A DNA stretch of 11,285 nt, from contig JAIRZE010000091.1 of the NCBI GenBank assembly GCA_031267375.1, positions 1 to 11,285 on the forward strand. The letters are read 5' to 3'. The notes under the pieces are model-generated. The model did no database searches and was not told the origin of the DNA. It saw nothing but the letters and a program-made list of their open reading frames with translations. How positions within the stretch are numbered: position 1 is the first letter of the stretch; every line of letters starts with the position of its first letter. Origin of the DNA: Rickettsiales bacterium. Lineage in GTDB: Bacteria; Pseudomonadota; Alphaproteobacteria; Rs-D84. A program made the translations under genes and the position numbers. Shown here piece after piece: positions 5,573 to 11,285 of the stretch.

Positions 5573-7159
5573 CTAATCTCTTCTTTCCGGATATTCGCCG
5601 GCTATCAGCTTTTCACGCACTATGTGATGCTTTACCTTTTGCGTGCTGGTCAGCGGCAGATCGTCCGTCGTCATCGCAAAGTGCGTCACCCATTTATAGC
5701 TGGCGACTTTTTTATTCCGCTCTGCAATATGCGCGGAAAGCGCTTTCAGACTGACGCCCTGCTCTGTCTGGAACACTCCGTACGACACGGTTTTATCTTT
5801 TACCTTATGCTCAAACACCGCAACATTCTTGACGCCGGGGATTGTCATAAACAGGCCTTCCAATTCATCTGGATATACATTTTTTCCGGAATCCAGAACT
5901 ATGACTTGTTTTTTTCTTCCGTGGAAATGCAATTCCCCGTTGACATCCATTGACATCAGGTCGCCCGTATTGAACCAGCCGTTTTCATCAATAACCTCTG
6001 CATTGACGGCCGGATTGTTCAAGTACCCACTGAACACTTGGTGTCCGCGCATCCACAAAGTCCCGATTCCCTCGGCATTTTTGTCGCGAATGTCAACTTC
6101 GTTATTTGTGATCGGCGCGCCAATGGCAAAAGGCACGCGATGTTTCAAAGGCTTGGATATGCAGATCGGCCCGACAGTTTCGGTAAGGCCGTATCCCTGG
6201 ATAAAGCCCAGGCCCAATTGCTGATAAAAGCGCTCTACCTCTGGCTTGGTCGCGGCGCCGCCGGCAATAAGAAGCTTTGCGCGTCCGCCGAATGCGGCCA
6301 ATACCGGCTTTTGCACTTTGCGCACCAGGAATCCCAGGCCCAGCTTTTTCAACAGATTGCCGTATTTCAAGACTATGCGCGCCAGCCACCATTTCTTTTG
6401 CGCCTTGATATTGTCTATGATTTTGTGGCGCAAAACTTCCCAAAGTTTTGGTACGGCCGGAATAATCTGGGGACGAAATTCCTTAAAATCGGCCATTATC
6501 GCGGTCGGATTCACAGACGGCTGCAACAATATTCCGCCGTGATAATGCAATGTGGCCAGGATTGAAACCGCAAAGCCGTACACGTGGTAAAGCGGCAGGA
6601 ATCCGTAAAGTATATCGCCCTTATATGGATCAAAATAATCGTGCATATCCTGCAAGGATTCCGCGCATTCGGTCAAATTCCAATGGGTCAGCGGCACGAT
6701 CTTTGGCGTGCCGGTGGATCCGCTGGTAAATGACAATGTCGCGATGTCCATAGTCTCAACAGCCGCAGGCTTCAAATCAGGATTTATTCCGCCGTCCTCT
6801 ATCTTTATATCATAAAATGTAAACTTGTCCGTTTTGTAAAAGAAAGACTTTTCAGCGACGACAAGCTTGCAGTCCGTCAGCGCGGCCATATTGTCATATT
6901 CAAATGGGGTCAGGTTTGTATCCAGCAGCAGCGCCCGTCCGCCCAGATACCATATCGCAAATATGGTCAGTGGCCATTCGGGAATATTGTGCGCAAGAAG
7001 TCCGACGACAGAATCTTTTTTGACGCCCGATGCGGCCAGCGATGCGGCGCGGCGCTTTACAAGATCTATAAATTGCGAATAACTTACATTCTCGCGGATA
7101 AGGAAAAGATGATCCGGCGCCGCGGCTGCCGTCTTTTCCAGCAATTGAAACATATTCAT
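5573..7159 (-). CDS. Long-chain fatty acid-CoA ligase (AMP-binding enzyme)
   Basis: This 528-residue protein is an ANL-superfamily adenylate-forming enzyme that would activate a fatty acid with ATP and then load it on CoA at the membrane face. All key motifs are visible: phosphate-binding loop TSGSTGTPK (145-153), GYGLTET (322-328), the WFNTGD ribose-binding Asp400, hinge region GRKKQ (414-418) and the C-terminal catalytic Lys508 in LPLTSTQKVK. The region after GRKK reads DSGKNVYPDELE, typical of long-chain acyl-CoA synthetases, where other members have SGGENI or SRGYNI. The length suits a compact bacterial enzyme. AAGGAA lies about 9 nt before the ATG at 7159; a second ATG follows two codons later. 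It is transcribed alone, divergently from xthA, with a strong terminator at 5517-5543. Substrate chain length cannot be read from sequence. Confidence 0.9.
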   Translation of the reverse strand: MNMFQLLEKTAAAAPDHLFLIRENVSYSQFIDLVKRRAASLAASGVKKDSVVGLLAHNIPEWPLTIFAIWYLGGRALLLDTNLTPFEYDNMAALTDCKLVVAEKSFFYKTDKFTFYDIKIEDGGINPDLKPAAVETMDIATLSFTSGSTGTPKIVPLTHWNLTECAESLQDMHDYFDPYKGDILYGFLPLYHVYGFAVSILATLHYHGGILLQPSVNPTAIMADFKEFRPQIIPAVPKLWEVLRHKIIDNIKAQKKWWLARIVLKYGNLLKKLGLGFLVRKVQKPVLAAFGGRAKLLIAGGAATKPEVERFYQQLGLGFIQGYGLTETVGPICISKPLKHRVPFAIGAPITNNEVDIRDKNAEGIGTLWMRGHQVFSGYLNNPAVNAEVIDENGWFNTGDLMSMDVNGELHFHGRKKQVIVLDSGKNVYPDELEGLFMTIPGVKNVAVFEHKVKDKTVSYGVFQTEQGVSLKALSAHIAERNKKVASYKWVTHFAMTTDDLPLTSTQKVKHHIVREKLIAGEYPERRD

Positions 7160-7197
7160 TTCAGAAATTCCTTATTGTTTTTATATTGGACATTGGC

Positions 7198-7241
7198 ATT
7201 ATAAAAGAATATTTGCCGATGGGCAAATATTCTTTTATAAT
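7198..7241. promoter_or_regulatory. Perfect palindrome carrying two divergent promoters
   Basis: ATTATAAAAGAATATTTGCC (7198-7217) and its exact complement (7222-7241) flank a GATG loop: 20 of 20 pairs. Plus strand: TTGCCG (7213-7218), 17 nt, TATAAT (7236-7241), directed at xthA. Minus strand: TTGCCC (7221-7226), 17 nt, TATAAT (7198-7203), directed at the acyl-CoA synthetase gene. The two -35 boxes lie side by side at the centre and the -10 boxes form the ends. The two promoters cannot both be fully occupied at once. Confidence 0.75.
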
Positions 7242-7242
7242 C

Positions 7243-7314
7243 AAAGGACAAATGGACAAATGGACAAATGGACAGACATATATGTCCTTTTGTCCTTTTG
7301 ACCTTTTGTCCATT
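7243..7314. repeat. Inverted pair of four-octamer arrays in the xthA leader
   Basis: Left array: four 8-nt units AAWGGACA (7243-7274). Right array: four 8-nt units close to TGTCCTTT (7283-7314). The two are roughly complementary around an 8-nt spacer, so the leader of the xthA mRNA could fold into a long imperfect hairpin just before the ribosome binding site. Confidence 0.65.
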
Positions 7315-7333
7315 TAAGACAAAGGTGGCATTG

Positions 7334-8107
7334 ATGCGATTATTAACTCTGAATATAAACTCTATCCGGGCGCACATTGAAAGCTTTATGGATATTCTGC
7401 GCAGCGGCGCATACGATGTCATCCTGGTCCAGGAATTAAAGGTTGAAACGGGCGCGTTTCCGCATAATATTTTTGACGAATTCGGATATAATATAAAGGT
7501 TTACGGCCAGAAAAGCTGGAACGGCGTCGCTATTTTCAGCAAGTTTTCGGTGGAAGACACCGTGCGCGGCCTTCCGAGTTTTCCAGATGATATAAACGCG
7601 CGGATGATAGAATGCGTGCTGGACGGGCGCATCCGCGTTATAAATGTCTATATGCCAAACGGGGAATCCGAAGATTCGCCAAAGTTCCCGTACAAGCTGG
7701 AATGGATGGAGAAATTCACAAAATATATAAAGCAATATGAAAACAGCGAAGAGCCTGTGCTGATCGGCGGCGATTTCAATGTCGCGATCGCAGACCGCGA
7801 TGTGTGGAGTCCGCAGAATTACAAAGGCAGCAGCATTTCTGCGGAACCCGCGCGGAAAATTATGCGCGAATGGCTGAACGCCGGCTGGTCAGAGTGCTGG
7901 CGCGAACTGCACCCGGAAGCGGTTGGATATACTTGGTACGGATACCGCGGCTTTGGCGGCAGTCTGGAAAAGGATCAGGGCCTGCGGCTGGATTATTGGC
8001 TTGCAAATCCGGCGGCGGCGCGTGAAGTAAAAAAATGCGAAATAGATAAAGCCCCCAGGCTGGCGACTAAGCCGACAGATCATTGCGGGTTGATGTTAGA
8101 GATATAA
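7334..8107 (+). CDS. xthA: Exodeoxyribonuclease III / AP endonuclease
   Basis: This is a complete 257-residue endonuclease/exonuclease/phosphatase-fold enzyme that cuts DNA at abasic sites and trims 3' ends in base excision repair. Expected active-site residues are all present: Asn8 (TLNINSIRAH), Glu34 (LVQELK), Tyr106 (NVYMPNG), Asp147 and Asn149 (GGDFNV), Asp220 (RLDYWL), and the catalytic pair Asp249-His250 (PTDHCGLML). The start chosen is the ATG at 7334, with AAGGTGG at 7322-7328 ending 5 nt before it; an upstream in-frame ATG at 7268 would add 22 residues translated from the octamer arrays and is rejected. Length is close to E. coli ExoIII (268). Transcription likely starts near 7248 from the palindromic promoter, giving an approximately 85-nt leader. 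It converges on addB. Confidence 0.93.
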   Translation: MRLLTLNINSIRAHIESFMDILRSGAYDVILVQELKVETGAFPHNIFDEFGYNIKVYGQKSWNGVAIFSKFSVEDTVRGLPSFPDDINARMIECVLDGRIRVINVYMPNGESEDSPKFPYKLEWMEKFTKYIKQYENSEEPVLIGGDFNVAIADRDVWSPQNYKGSSISAEPARKIMREWLNAGWSECWRELHPEAVGYTWYGYRGFGGSLEKDQGLRLDYWLANPAAAREVKKCEIDKAPRLATKPTDHCGLMLEI

Positions 8108-8110
8108 AAA

Positions 8111-8212
8111 GGCAGAGGGCAAAAGGCAAAAGGCAGGAGCTGAATTTAATTAACTGAAAATTGTTCTTGTGATAGAAATTAAGAACCTGCCTTTTGCCTT
8201 TTGCCTTTTGCC
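8111..8212. repeat. Inverted pair of four-heptamer arrays between xthA and addB
   Basis: Left array 8111-8138 (units GGCAGAG, GGCAAAA twice, GGCAGGA); right array 8185-8212 (ACCTGCC, then TTTTGCC three times). A 21-nt segment at 8117-8137 is exactly complementary to part of the right arm, across a loop of about 48 nt. It starts 3 nt after the xthA stop and ends next to the addB stop, so it may serve both converging transcripts as a 3' hairpin. Confidence 0.7.
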
Positions 8213-8213
8213 C

Positions 8214-10712
8214 TTAATCCCCCACCCTGGCCAGGTCGTCATAAGACTTGTATTTTGCGTCGCCGGTTTCCAGGTATTCATAAGCCGCCCCATCTTTACC
8301 GTACTGTCCGAAAAGTTCCGCCGTTTTTTGAACTGTGTTTTCTATCATTTGCCTTGCGTCCGCGCCGTCATAAATCTTCCATTCCATACGCCCGCGTTGC
8401 AATTGCAAAAACTTCATATTCGCATTTGCAGAGTTCAGCATAAAAGCTTCCAGCGGCAATTGCGGCATAGTCGGCTTTATTTCAGTCCGCCCATCTCTGT
8501 AAACTTTTGGCAGTCCCAGCTGAGTTGCAGTCGGCGCCGCGCCGGTCTTTATATCGTACACTGTGTTTCCGCAAACCATATCCGCGCGCGCAAGGACAAC
8601 GCGTCCCGCGATTTGCCCTTGCAGTTTTATTTCCGCCGCGCCGCCCGCGCTGTCATCCAGCATTTCTAATATGAACGGCGCGATGTCCACGAAGCGCTTG
8701 TGCCAGAAATGAAACAAAATGCTGCCGGGCGGAAGAATCTTTTTTGCCTCTGCATCCAACTCTTCCACTATGCCATTCCGCTCTCCGCTCTGCGCTCTCC
8801 GCTCTATTACCAGGTGCACGATATTGCCGAAATCACGGGCGTCGGGCTCTGCCCACCAATCGTCTTTCACGCGCAATTTCAAAATCTGCTTTGCATAAAA
8901 AGAATACGGATTATGAAACAAATGCTCCAAAGTCGTTGCATAAACGGGACTGTAATCAGCGGGCTTGGGCCGCGGCGGCGAATAATCCAAAGGACAATGG
9001 ACAAAGGACGAAGAACAAAGGAAAGAATGCCCCGCCTTTGTCCTTCGTCCTTTGTCCTTAGTCCTTACCACCACCCGCGACAAAAAGCGCGATTCCGTCG
9101 TCTGCGCGCCGCCGGCCGTACTGCTGCGCGTCCAATAAACAGTATCAGCGCAGGATAAATTTATAAAATCCAAAGCCATCAGGGATACTTTTCGTTCCGG
9201 CGGCGGAAGGCCGACAACATCGCTTATCCGCCGCGGCAGCCAGGCGTTTTCATAACCGGTCGCCGGAAACATCCCCTCGTTCAAACCGGTCAGAATTACA
9301 ATGTCAGCGGTCTGCATACGCGATTCTATGGTGCCCAGCACCCGAATCTTTGCGTCGTCATTCTGCGGTGGGCGAATTTGCACGCCACCGATAGCATCAG
9401 CGATAATCGCCCGCGCGTCCGCAATATTCAAAACGATTCCATTGCGTTCGCAAATATCGGAAACTTCTTTTATCTTTTCAATAATCGGCAAATCTGATTC
9501 AGAAAAATCCAGATTGAAATCGCTTATTAATGAAAATAAATCCGATATTTGTCCTTTTGTCCTTTTGTCCTTTTGTCCTTTTTCAATTTCTGCATCCAAT
9601 TCGTTTAATATCGCGCGGCCAAGCAGCGACGCGGCGCCGCTGGTCCCGCCGGAAAAATCGGCGACCAATCCGCGCGCAAAAAGCGATTCTGTTAAGCGCT
9701 GATTTCCCGCGGCATCCGGCGTTATAACTAGAACTATTTTGTTTTTGGCAACGGCGTCAGCGGCGATTTCCGCGACAACATCCGCTTCTTCGGATTCGCG
9801 CGCGCAGTCAATGCGGACAAGAGAATTAGCATTTAGCAATGAGCAATTAGCAATTAAATCATTATCAAATGCGGAATTAAGAAAGTCTATATTTGATTCG
9901 CCGACATCTATGATCCCGACCGCAGACGGCGCGACATTTATTCGTTCCAAAAATTTTAATTCCGAATAATAAGGATTGCAAATATCTGCGCTCTGCGCTC
10001 CACGCTCTGCGCCTTGCATTATTTTTCCCGGCAGAATAATTATTCCGTTTTGTTTTCCGGCGACAAATTCCATCAAATCCGCAGTAGCGGGTACACTGCC
10101 TGTTGATCCGCATATTATAATGCGATTGTCCATTTGTCCATTTGTCCATTTGTCCATTAATACATTAATCCATTTTCTGATATCGCTATTGCGCTTCTCG
10201 GATTCCGTTATTTTTCCCGGAAATATAGCCGGCAAAACGGCAGACGCCAGATTCAGGAATTCCGCCTTTTTTTGAAAATGAGCTGCATACTTTTCATCAA
10301 CCAGCGCATTCCAATCCAGTCTAGCGGACTGGGCCGCCGATTGCTCGTTCTCTATATAATTCTGCATACGAACCAGATCGCGGGCCGTAGGCAGAACAGA
10401 CGCTATGCTTTTATTTTCCGCCGCGGCCAGTAATTTCGCCAATACGATTATCCGCTCGTCATCACTGACAACATCTTCGCTCTCCGCTCTCCGCTCTTCG
10501 CTCTCATCTTCCGGTTCTTCGCCCAGGGCTACAAGCTTTGGCAATAAAACGACAGAACCGGCGACTCGATCCGCCAATGCTTTTTCCAAACTTCTGATAG
10601 CGCGTCGGCTGGGCAAGAAAACAATGTCGTTATCGCAAAGATTAAACGACAAAAGCGCGTCCAGCAATCGCGCCGGATTGGAAGCACAAAAAATATTCTT
10701 ATTTAATCCCAA
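8214..10712 (-). CDS. addB: AddB-type helicase-nuclease subunit of the double-strand break repair complex
   Basis: The 832-residue product resembles alphaproteobacterial AddB, which with AddA resects double-strand breaks for RecA loading. The N-terminus has FLPSRRAIRSLEKAL and LLPKLVALGE; the middle has ADIVILTGLNEGMFPA (469-484) and WLPRRISDVVGLPPPERKVS (491-510); the C-terminus is a PD-(D/E)XK nuclease with GNIVH (629-633), Asp711 in ARADMV, Asp720 and Lys722 in YDIKTG, and PQLPLEAF (750-757). No Walker A is visible, as expected for this AddB type. The start is TTG at 10712: AAGGA (10719-10723) stands 6 nt before it, and it overlaps yihA by 14 nt. It is shorter than the roughly 1000 residues I expect. 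Seven in-frame tandem-array loci fall at residues about 70-79, 186-196, 234-243, 287-296, 379-389, 549-575 and 636-645. No addA is adjacent downstream. Confidence 0.82.
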   Translation of the reverse strand: MGLNKNIFCASNPARLLDALLSFNLCDNDIVFLPSRRAIRSLEKALADRVAGSVVLLPKLVALGEEPEDESEERRAESEDVVSDDERIIVLAKLLAAAENKSIASVLPTARDLVRMQNYIENEQSAAQSARLDWNALVDEKYAAHFQKKAEFLNLASAVLPAIFPGKITESEKRNSDIRKWINVLMDKWTNGQMDNRIIICGSTGSVPATADLMEFVAGKQNGIIILPGKIMQGAERGAQSADICNPYYSELKFLERINVAPSAVGIIDVGESNIDFLNSAFDNDLIANCSLLNANSLVRIDCARESEEADVVAEIAADAVAKNKIVLVITPDAAGNQRLTESLFARGLVADFSGGTSGAASLLGRAILNELDAEIEKGQKDKRTKGQISDLFSLISDFNLDFSESDLPIIEKIKEVSDICERNGIVLNIADARAIIADAIGGVQIRPPQNDDAKIRVLGTIESRMQTADIVILTGLNEGMFPATGYENAWLPRRISDVVGLPPPERKVSLMALDFINLSCADTVYWTRSSTAGGAQTTESRFLSRVVVRTKDKGRRTKAGHSFLCSSSFVHCPLDYSPPRPKPADYSPVYATTLEHLFHNPYSFYAKQILKLRVKDDWWAEPDARDFGNIVHLVIERRAQSGERNGIVEELDAEAKKILPPGSILFHFWHKRFVDIAPFILEMLDDSAGGAAEIKLQGQIAGRVVLARADMVCGNTVYDIKTGAAPTATQLGLPKVYRDGRTEIKPTMPQLPLEAFMLNSANANMKFLQLQRGRMEWKIYDGADARQMIENTVQKTAELFGQYGKDGAAYEYLETGDAKYKSYDDLARVGD
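8778..8805. repeat. Four-heptamer array (SCGCTCT type) in addB
   Basis: Units CCGCTCT (three) and GCGCTCT (one) in tandem, encoding ERRAQSGER in the nuclease domain just after the GNIVH motif. Same unit family as 9986-10013 and 10477-10504. Confidence 0.65.
8989..9068. repeat. Inverted pair of heptamer arrays in addB
   Basis: Left arm 8989-9023 (units AAAGGAC, AATGGAC, GAAGAAC and similar) and right arm 9034-9068 (units TCCTTTG, TCCTTCG, TCCTTAG and similar). A 32-nt pairing contains only three mismatches around a loop of about 13 nt. It encodes residues about 549-575, a basic stretch followed by a Ser/Cys/Phe-rich one, between helicase-like and nuclease parts. Confidence 0.7.
9547..9578. 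repeat. Four-octamer array (TTTTGTCC type) in addB
   Basis: One ATTTGTCC and three TTTTGTCC units in tandem; on the coding strand they encode GQKDKRTKGQ (residues about 379-389). Confidence 0.65.
9825..9852. repeat. Four-heptamer array (ATTAGCA type) in addB
   Basis: Units ATTAGCA, TTTAGCA, ATGAGCA and ATTAGCA in tandem, encoding IANCSLLNAN (residues about 287-296). Same family as 2151-2178 and 2667-2694. Confidence 0.65.
9986..10013. repeat. Four-heptamer array (CTGCGCT type) in addB
   Basis: Units CTGCGCT (twice), CCACGCT and CTGCGCC in tandem, encoding GAERGAQSA (residues about 234-243). Confidence 0.6.
10125..10156. repeat. Four-octamer array (TTTGTCCA type) in addB
   Basis: One ATTGTCCA and three TTTGTCCA units in tandem, encoding MDKWTNGQMDN (residues about 186-196). 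Two or three more decayed octamers (CATTAATA, CATTAATC) may continue to about 10175. Confidence 0.65.
10477..10504. repeat. Four-heptamer array (YCGCTCT type) in addB
   Basis: Units TCGCTCT, CCGCTCT (twice) and TCGCTCT in tandem, encoding ESEERRAESE (residues about 70-79) in an acidic loop after the N-terminal LVALGE segment. Confidence 0.65.
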
Positions 10713-11265
10713 TTATCTTCCTTAATATTTCAATTCCGAGACCCTTTTCGGAACTGGTATCCAAAATCTCTGCGCACATTGCTGGCCGTGGTCCACAGGT
10801 TATGTCATTGTGAATTTTTGTAATATCTGATTTGTTTGATTTGTCTATTTTCGTCAGAACCATTTGATAAGGCACAGCCGCCCTATCGCAGAAATTCATC
10901 AGGTCCAGGTCCGAATCCTTTAACCCGACGCGCGCGTCAATCAGAATAAACAGAGTCTTTAACTGGCCCCGCGTTAATAAATAATCCTCTAACCGCGCCA
11001 GCCAGCGGTCGGCTGTTTCTTTTGAGATTTTTGCATATCCGTATCCCGGCAAATCGGTCAGCATAACGCGATCAGCGACATTGAAAAGATTCAGCGACTG
11101 TGTGCGGCCCGGCGTTTTGCTGGTGCGCGCTATGACGGAACCCGCAATGGCATTGACCAGGGAAGACTTTCCGACATTGCTGCGCCCTATGAACGCGTAT
11201 TCTGCGAACTGGGTCCGCGGCAGAGATTTTACGGTTTCAAAAGATCCGACGAATTTTATTTGCAT
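10699..11265 (-). CDS. yihA: Ribosome biogenesis GTPase YihA/YsxC (EngB)
   Basis: This 188-residue TRAFAC GTPase acts in late assembly of the large ribosomal subunit. The G motifs are complete and in order: G1 GRSNVGKS (27-34), G2 in TPGRT (51-55), G3 DLPGYG (71-76), G4 TKID (138-141), G5 SSEKG (171-175). The TPGRT and DLPGYGYA sequences are diagnostic of EngB, and the length is normal. The start at 11265 is preceded by AAGGTG about 8 nt upstream. The last codons overlap the TTG start of addB by 14 nt, so the two are co-transcribed and probably translationally coupled. The promoter must lie beyond the right edge. Confidence 0.95.
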   Translation of the reverse strand: MQIKFVGSFETVKSLPRTQFAEYAFIGRSNVGKSSLVNAIAGSVIARTSKTPGRTQSLNLFNVADRVMLTDLPGYGYAKISKETADRWLARLEDYLLTRGQLKTLFILIDARVGLKDSDLDLMNFCDRAAVPYQMVLTKIDKSNKSDITKIHNDITCGPRPAMCAEILDTSSEKGLGIEILRKIIGIK

Positions 11266-11285
11266 TGCAGCACCTTTTCATAAGC
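11256..11285 (-). CDS. Possible C-terminal end of an upstream gene (partial)
   Basis: Reading in from the right edge on the minus strand, one frame gives nine codons, AYEKVLQCK, and then TAA at 11256-11258. If real, this gene overlaps the yihA start by 10 nt and heads the same operon. Nine residues are too few to identify it; the call rests only on the open frame and the usual tight packing of this operon type. Confidence 0.25.
   Translation of the reverse strand, partial: AYEKVLQCK

Noticed and set aside
7164..7200. Two ATTGGAC/ATTGGCA heptamers upstream of the synthetase gene
   Set aside because: Only two units, so it cannot be separated from chance.
7268..7333. In-frame 22-residue extension of xthA
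   Set aside because: These codons read through the octamer arrays; the ATG at 7334 has a good ribosome binding site and gives the normal ExoIII N-terminus.
8989..10504. Could the micro-arrays be CRISPR or a minisatellite locus?
   Set aside because: There are no spacer-separated 25-40 nt repeats, no cas genes, and each array is under 40 nt with differing units.
10818..10855. TTTGATTTG-like periodicity in yihA
   Set aside because: It covers the conserved region after the TKID motif, the period is not constant, and fewer than three units agree.

Overview
The window looks like a chromosomal segment of an alphaproteobacterium, probably a host-associated one. This is inferred from three things: an alphaproteobacterial-type AddB nuclease, a small HTH protein like the N-terminus of alphaproteobacterial S24-type repressors, and a secreted Cys/Tyr/Gly-rich modular protein of the kind I associate with uncultured gut Alphaproteobacteria. 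No marker here fixes the genus.

Layout. (1) 10-2643, plus strand: a two-gene unit for exported Cys-containing proteins, a 703-residue modular surface protein and a 168-residue protein with two CX7C pairs, closed by a strong hairpin terminator at 2642-2665. (2) 2763-4967, minus strand: an S41/PDZ protein with both catalytic residues replaced, whose promoter appears to start transcription at the ATG, followed 3 nt later by a PAP2 phosphatase with all catalytic motifs intact. (3) 5148-5396, minus: a lone HTH domain with its own promoter and strong ribosome binding site. (4) 5573-7159, minus: a long-chain acyl-CoA synthetase. (5) 7334-8104, plus: exodeoxyribonuclease III, divergent from (4); both appear to fire from one palindrome that carries two back-to-back promoters. 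(6) 8214-11265, minus: yihA then addB, overlapping by 14 nt, with a possible 3' end of another gene at the right edge. addB and xthA converge and both belong to DNA repair. No gene-free stretch exceeds 300 bases.

The most unusual signal crosses gene boundaries. The window holds 13 loci (16 arrays, three loci being inverted pairs) of very short tandem arrays with units of 7 or 8 nt. Unit sequences fall into several families (GCTCT-, GTCC-, TGCC-, AGCA- and CTATT-type), yet copy number is nearly always four (sometimes five with a degraded last unit). Seven loci lie in frame inside addB, one inside the S41 gene, and one makes up the hydrophobic core of a signal peptide; the others sit at promoters, transcript ends or gene ends. 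A second, unrelated 52-bp hairpin repeat occurs twice, each time directly 3' of a minus-strand gene, and supplies the stop codon of the HTH gene. I see no tRNA, rRNA, CRISPR array, transposase or phage gene.
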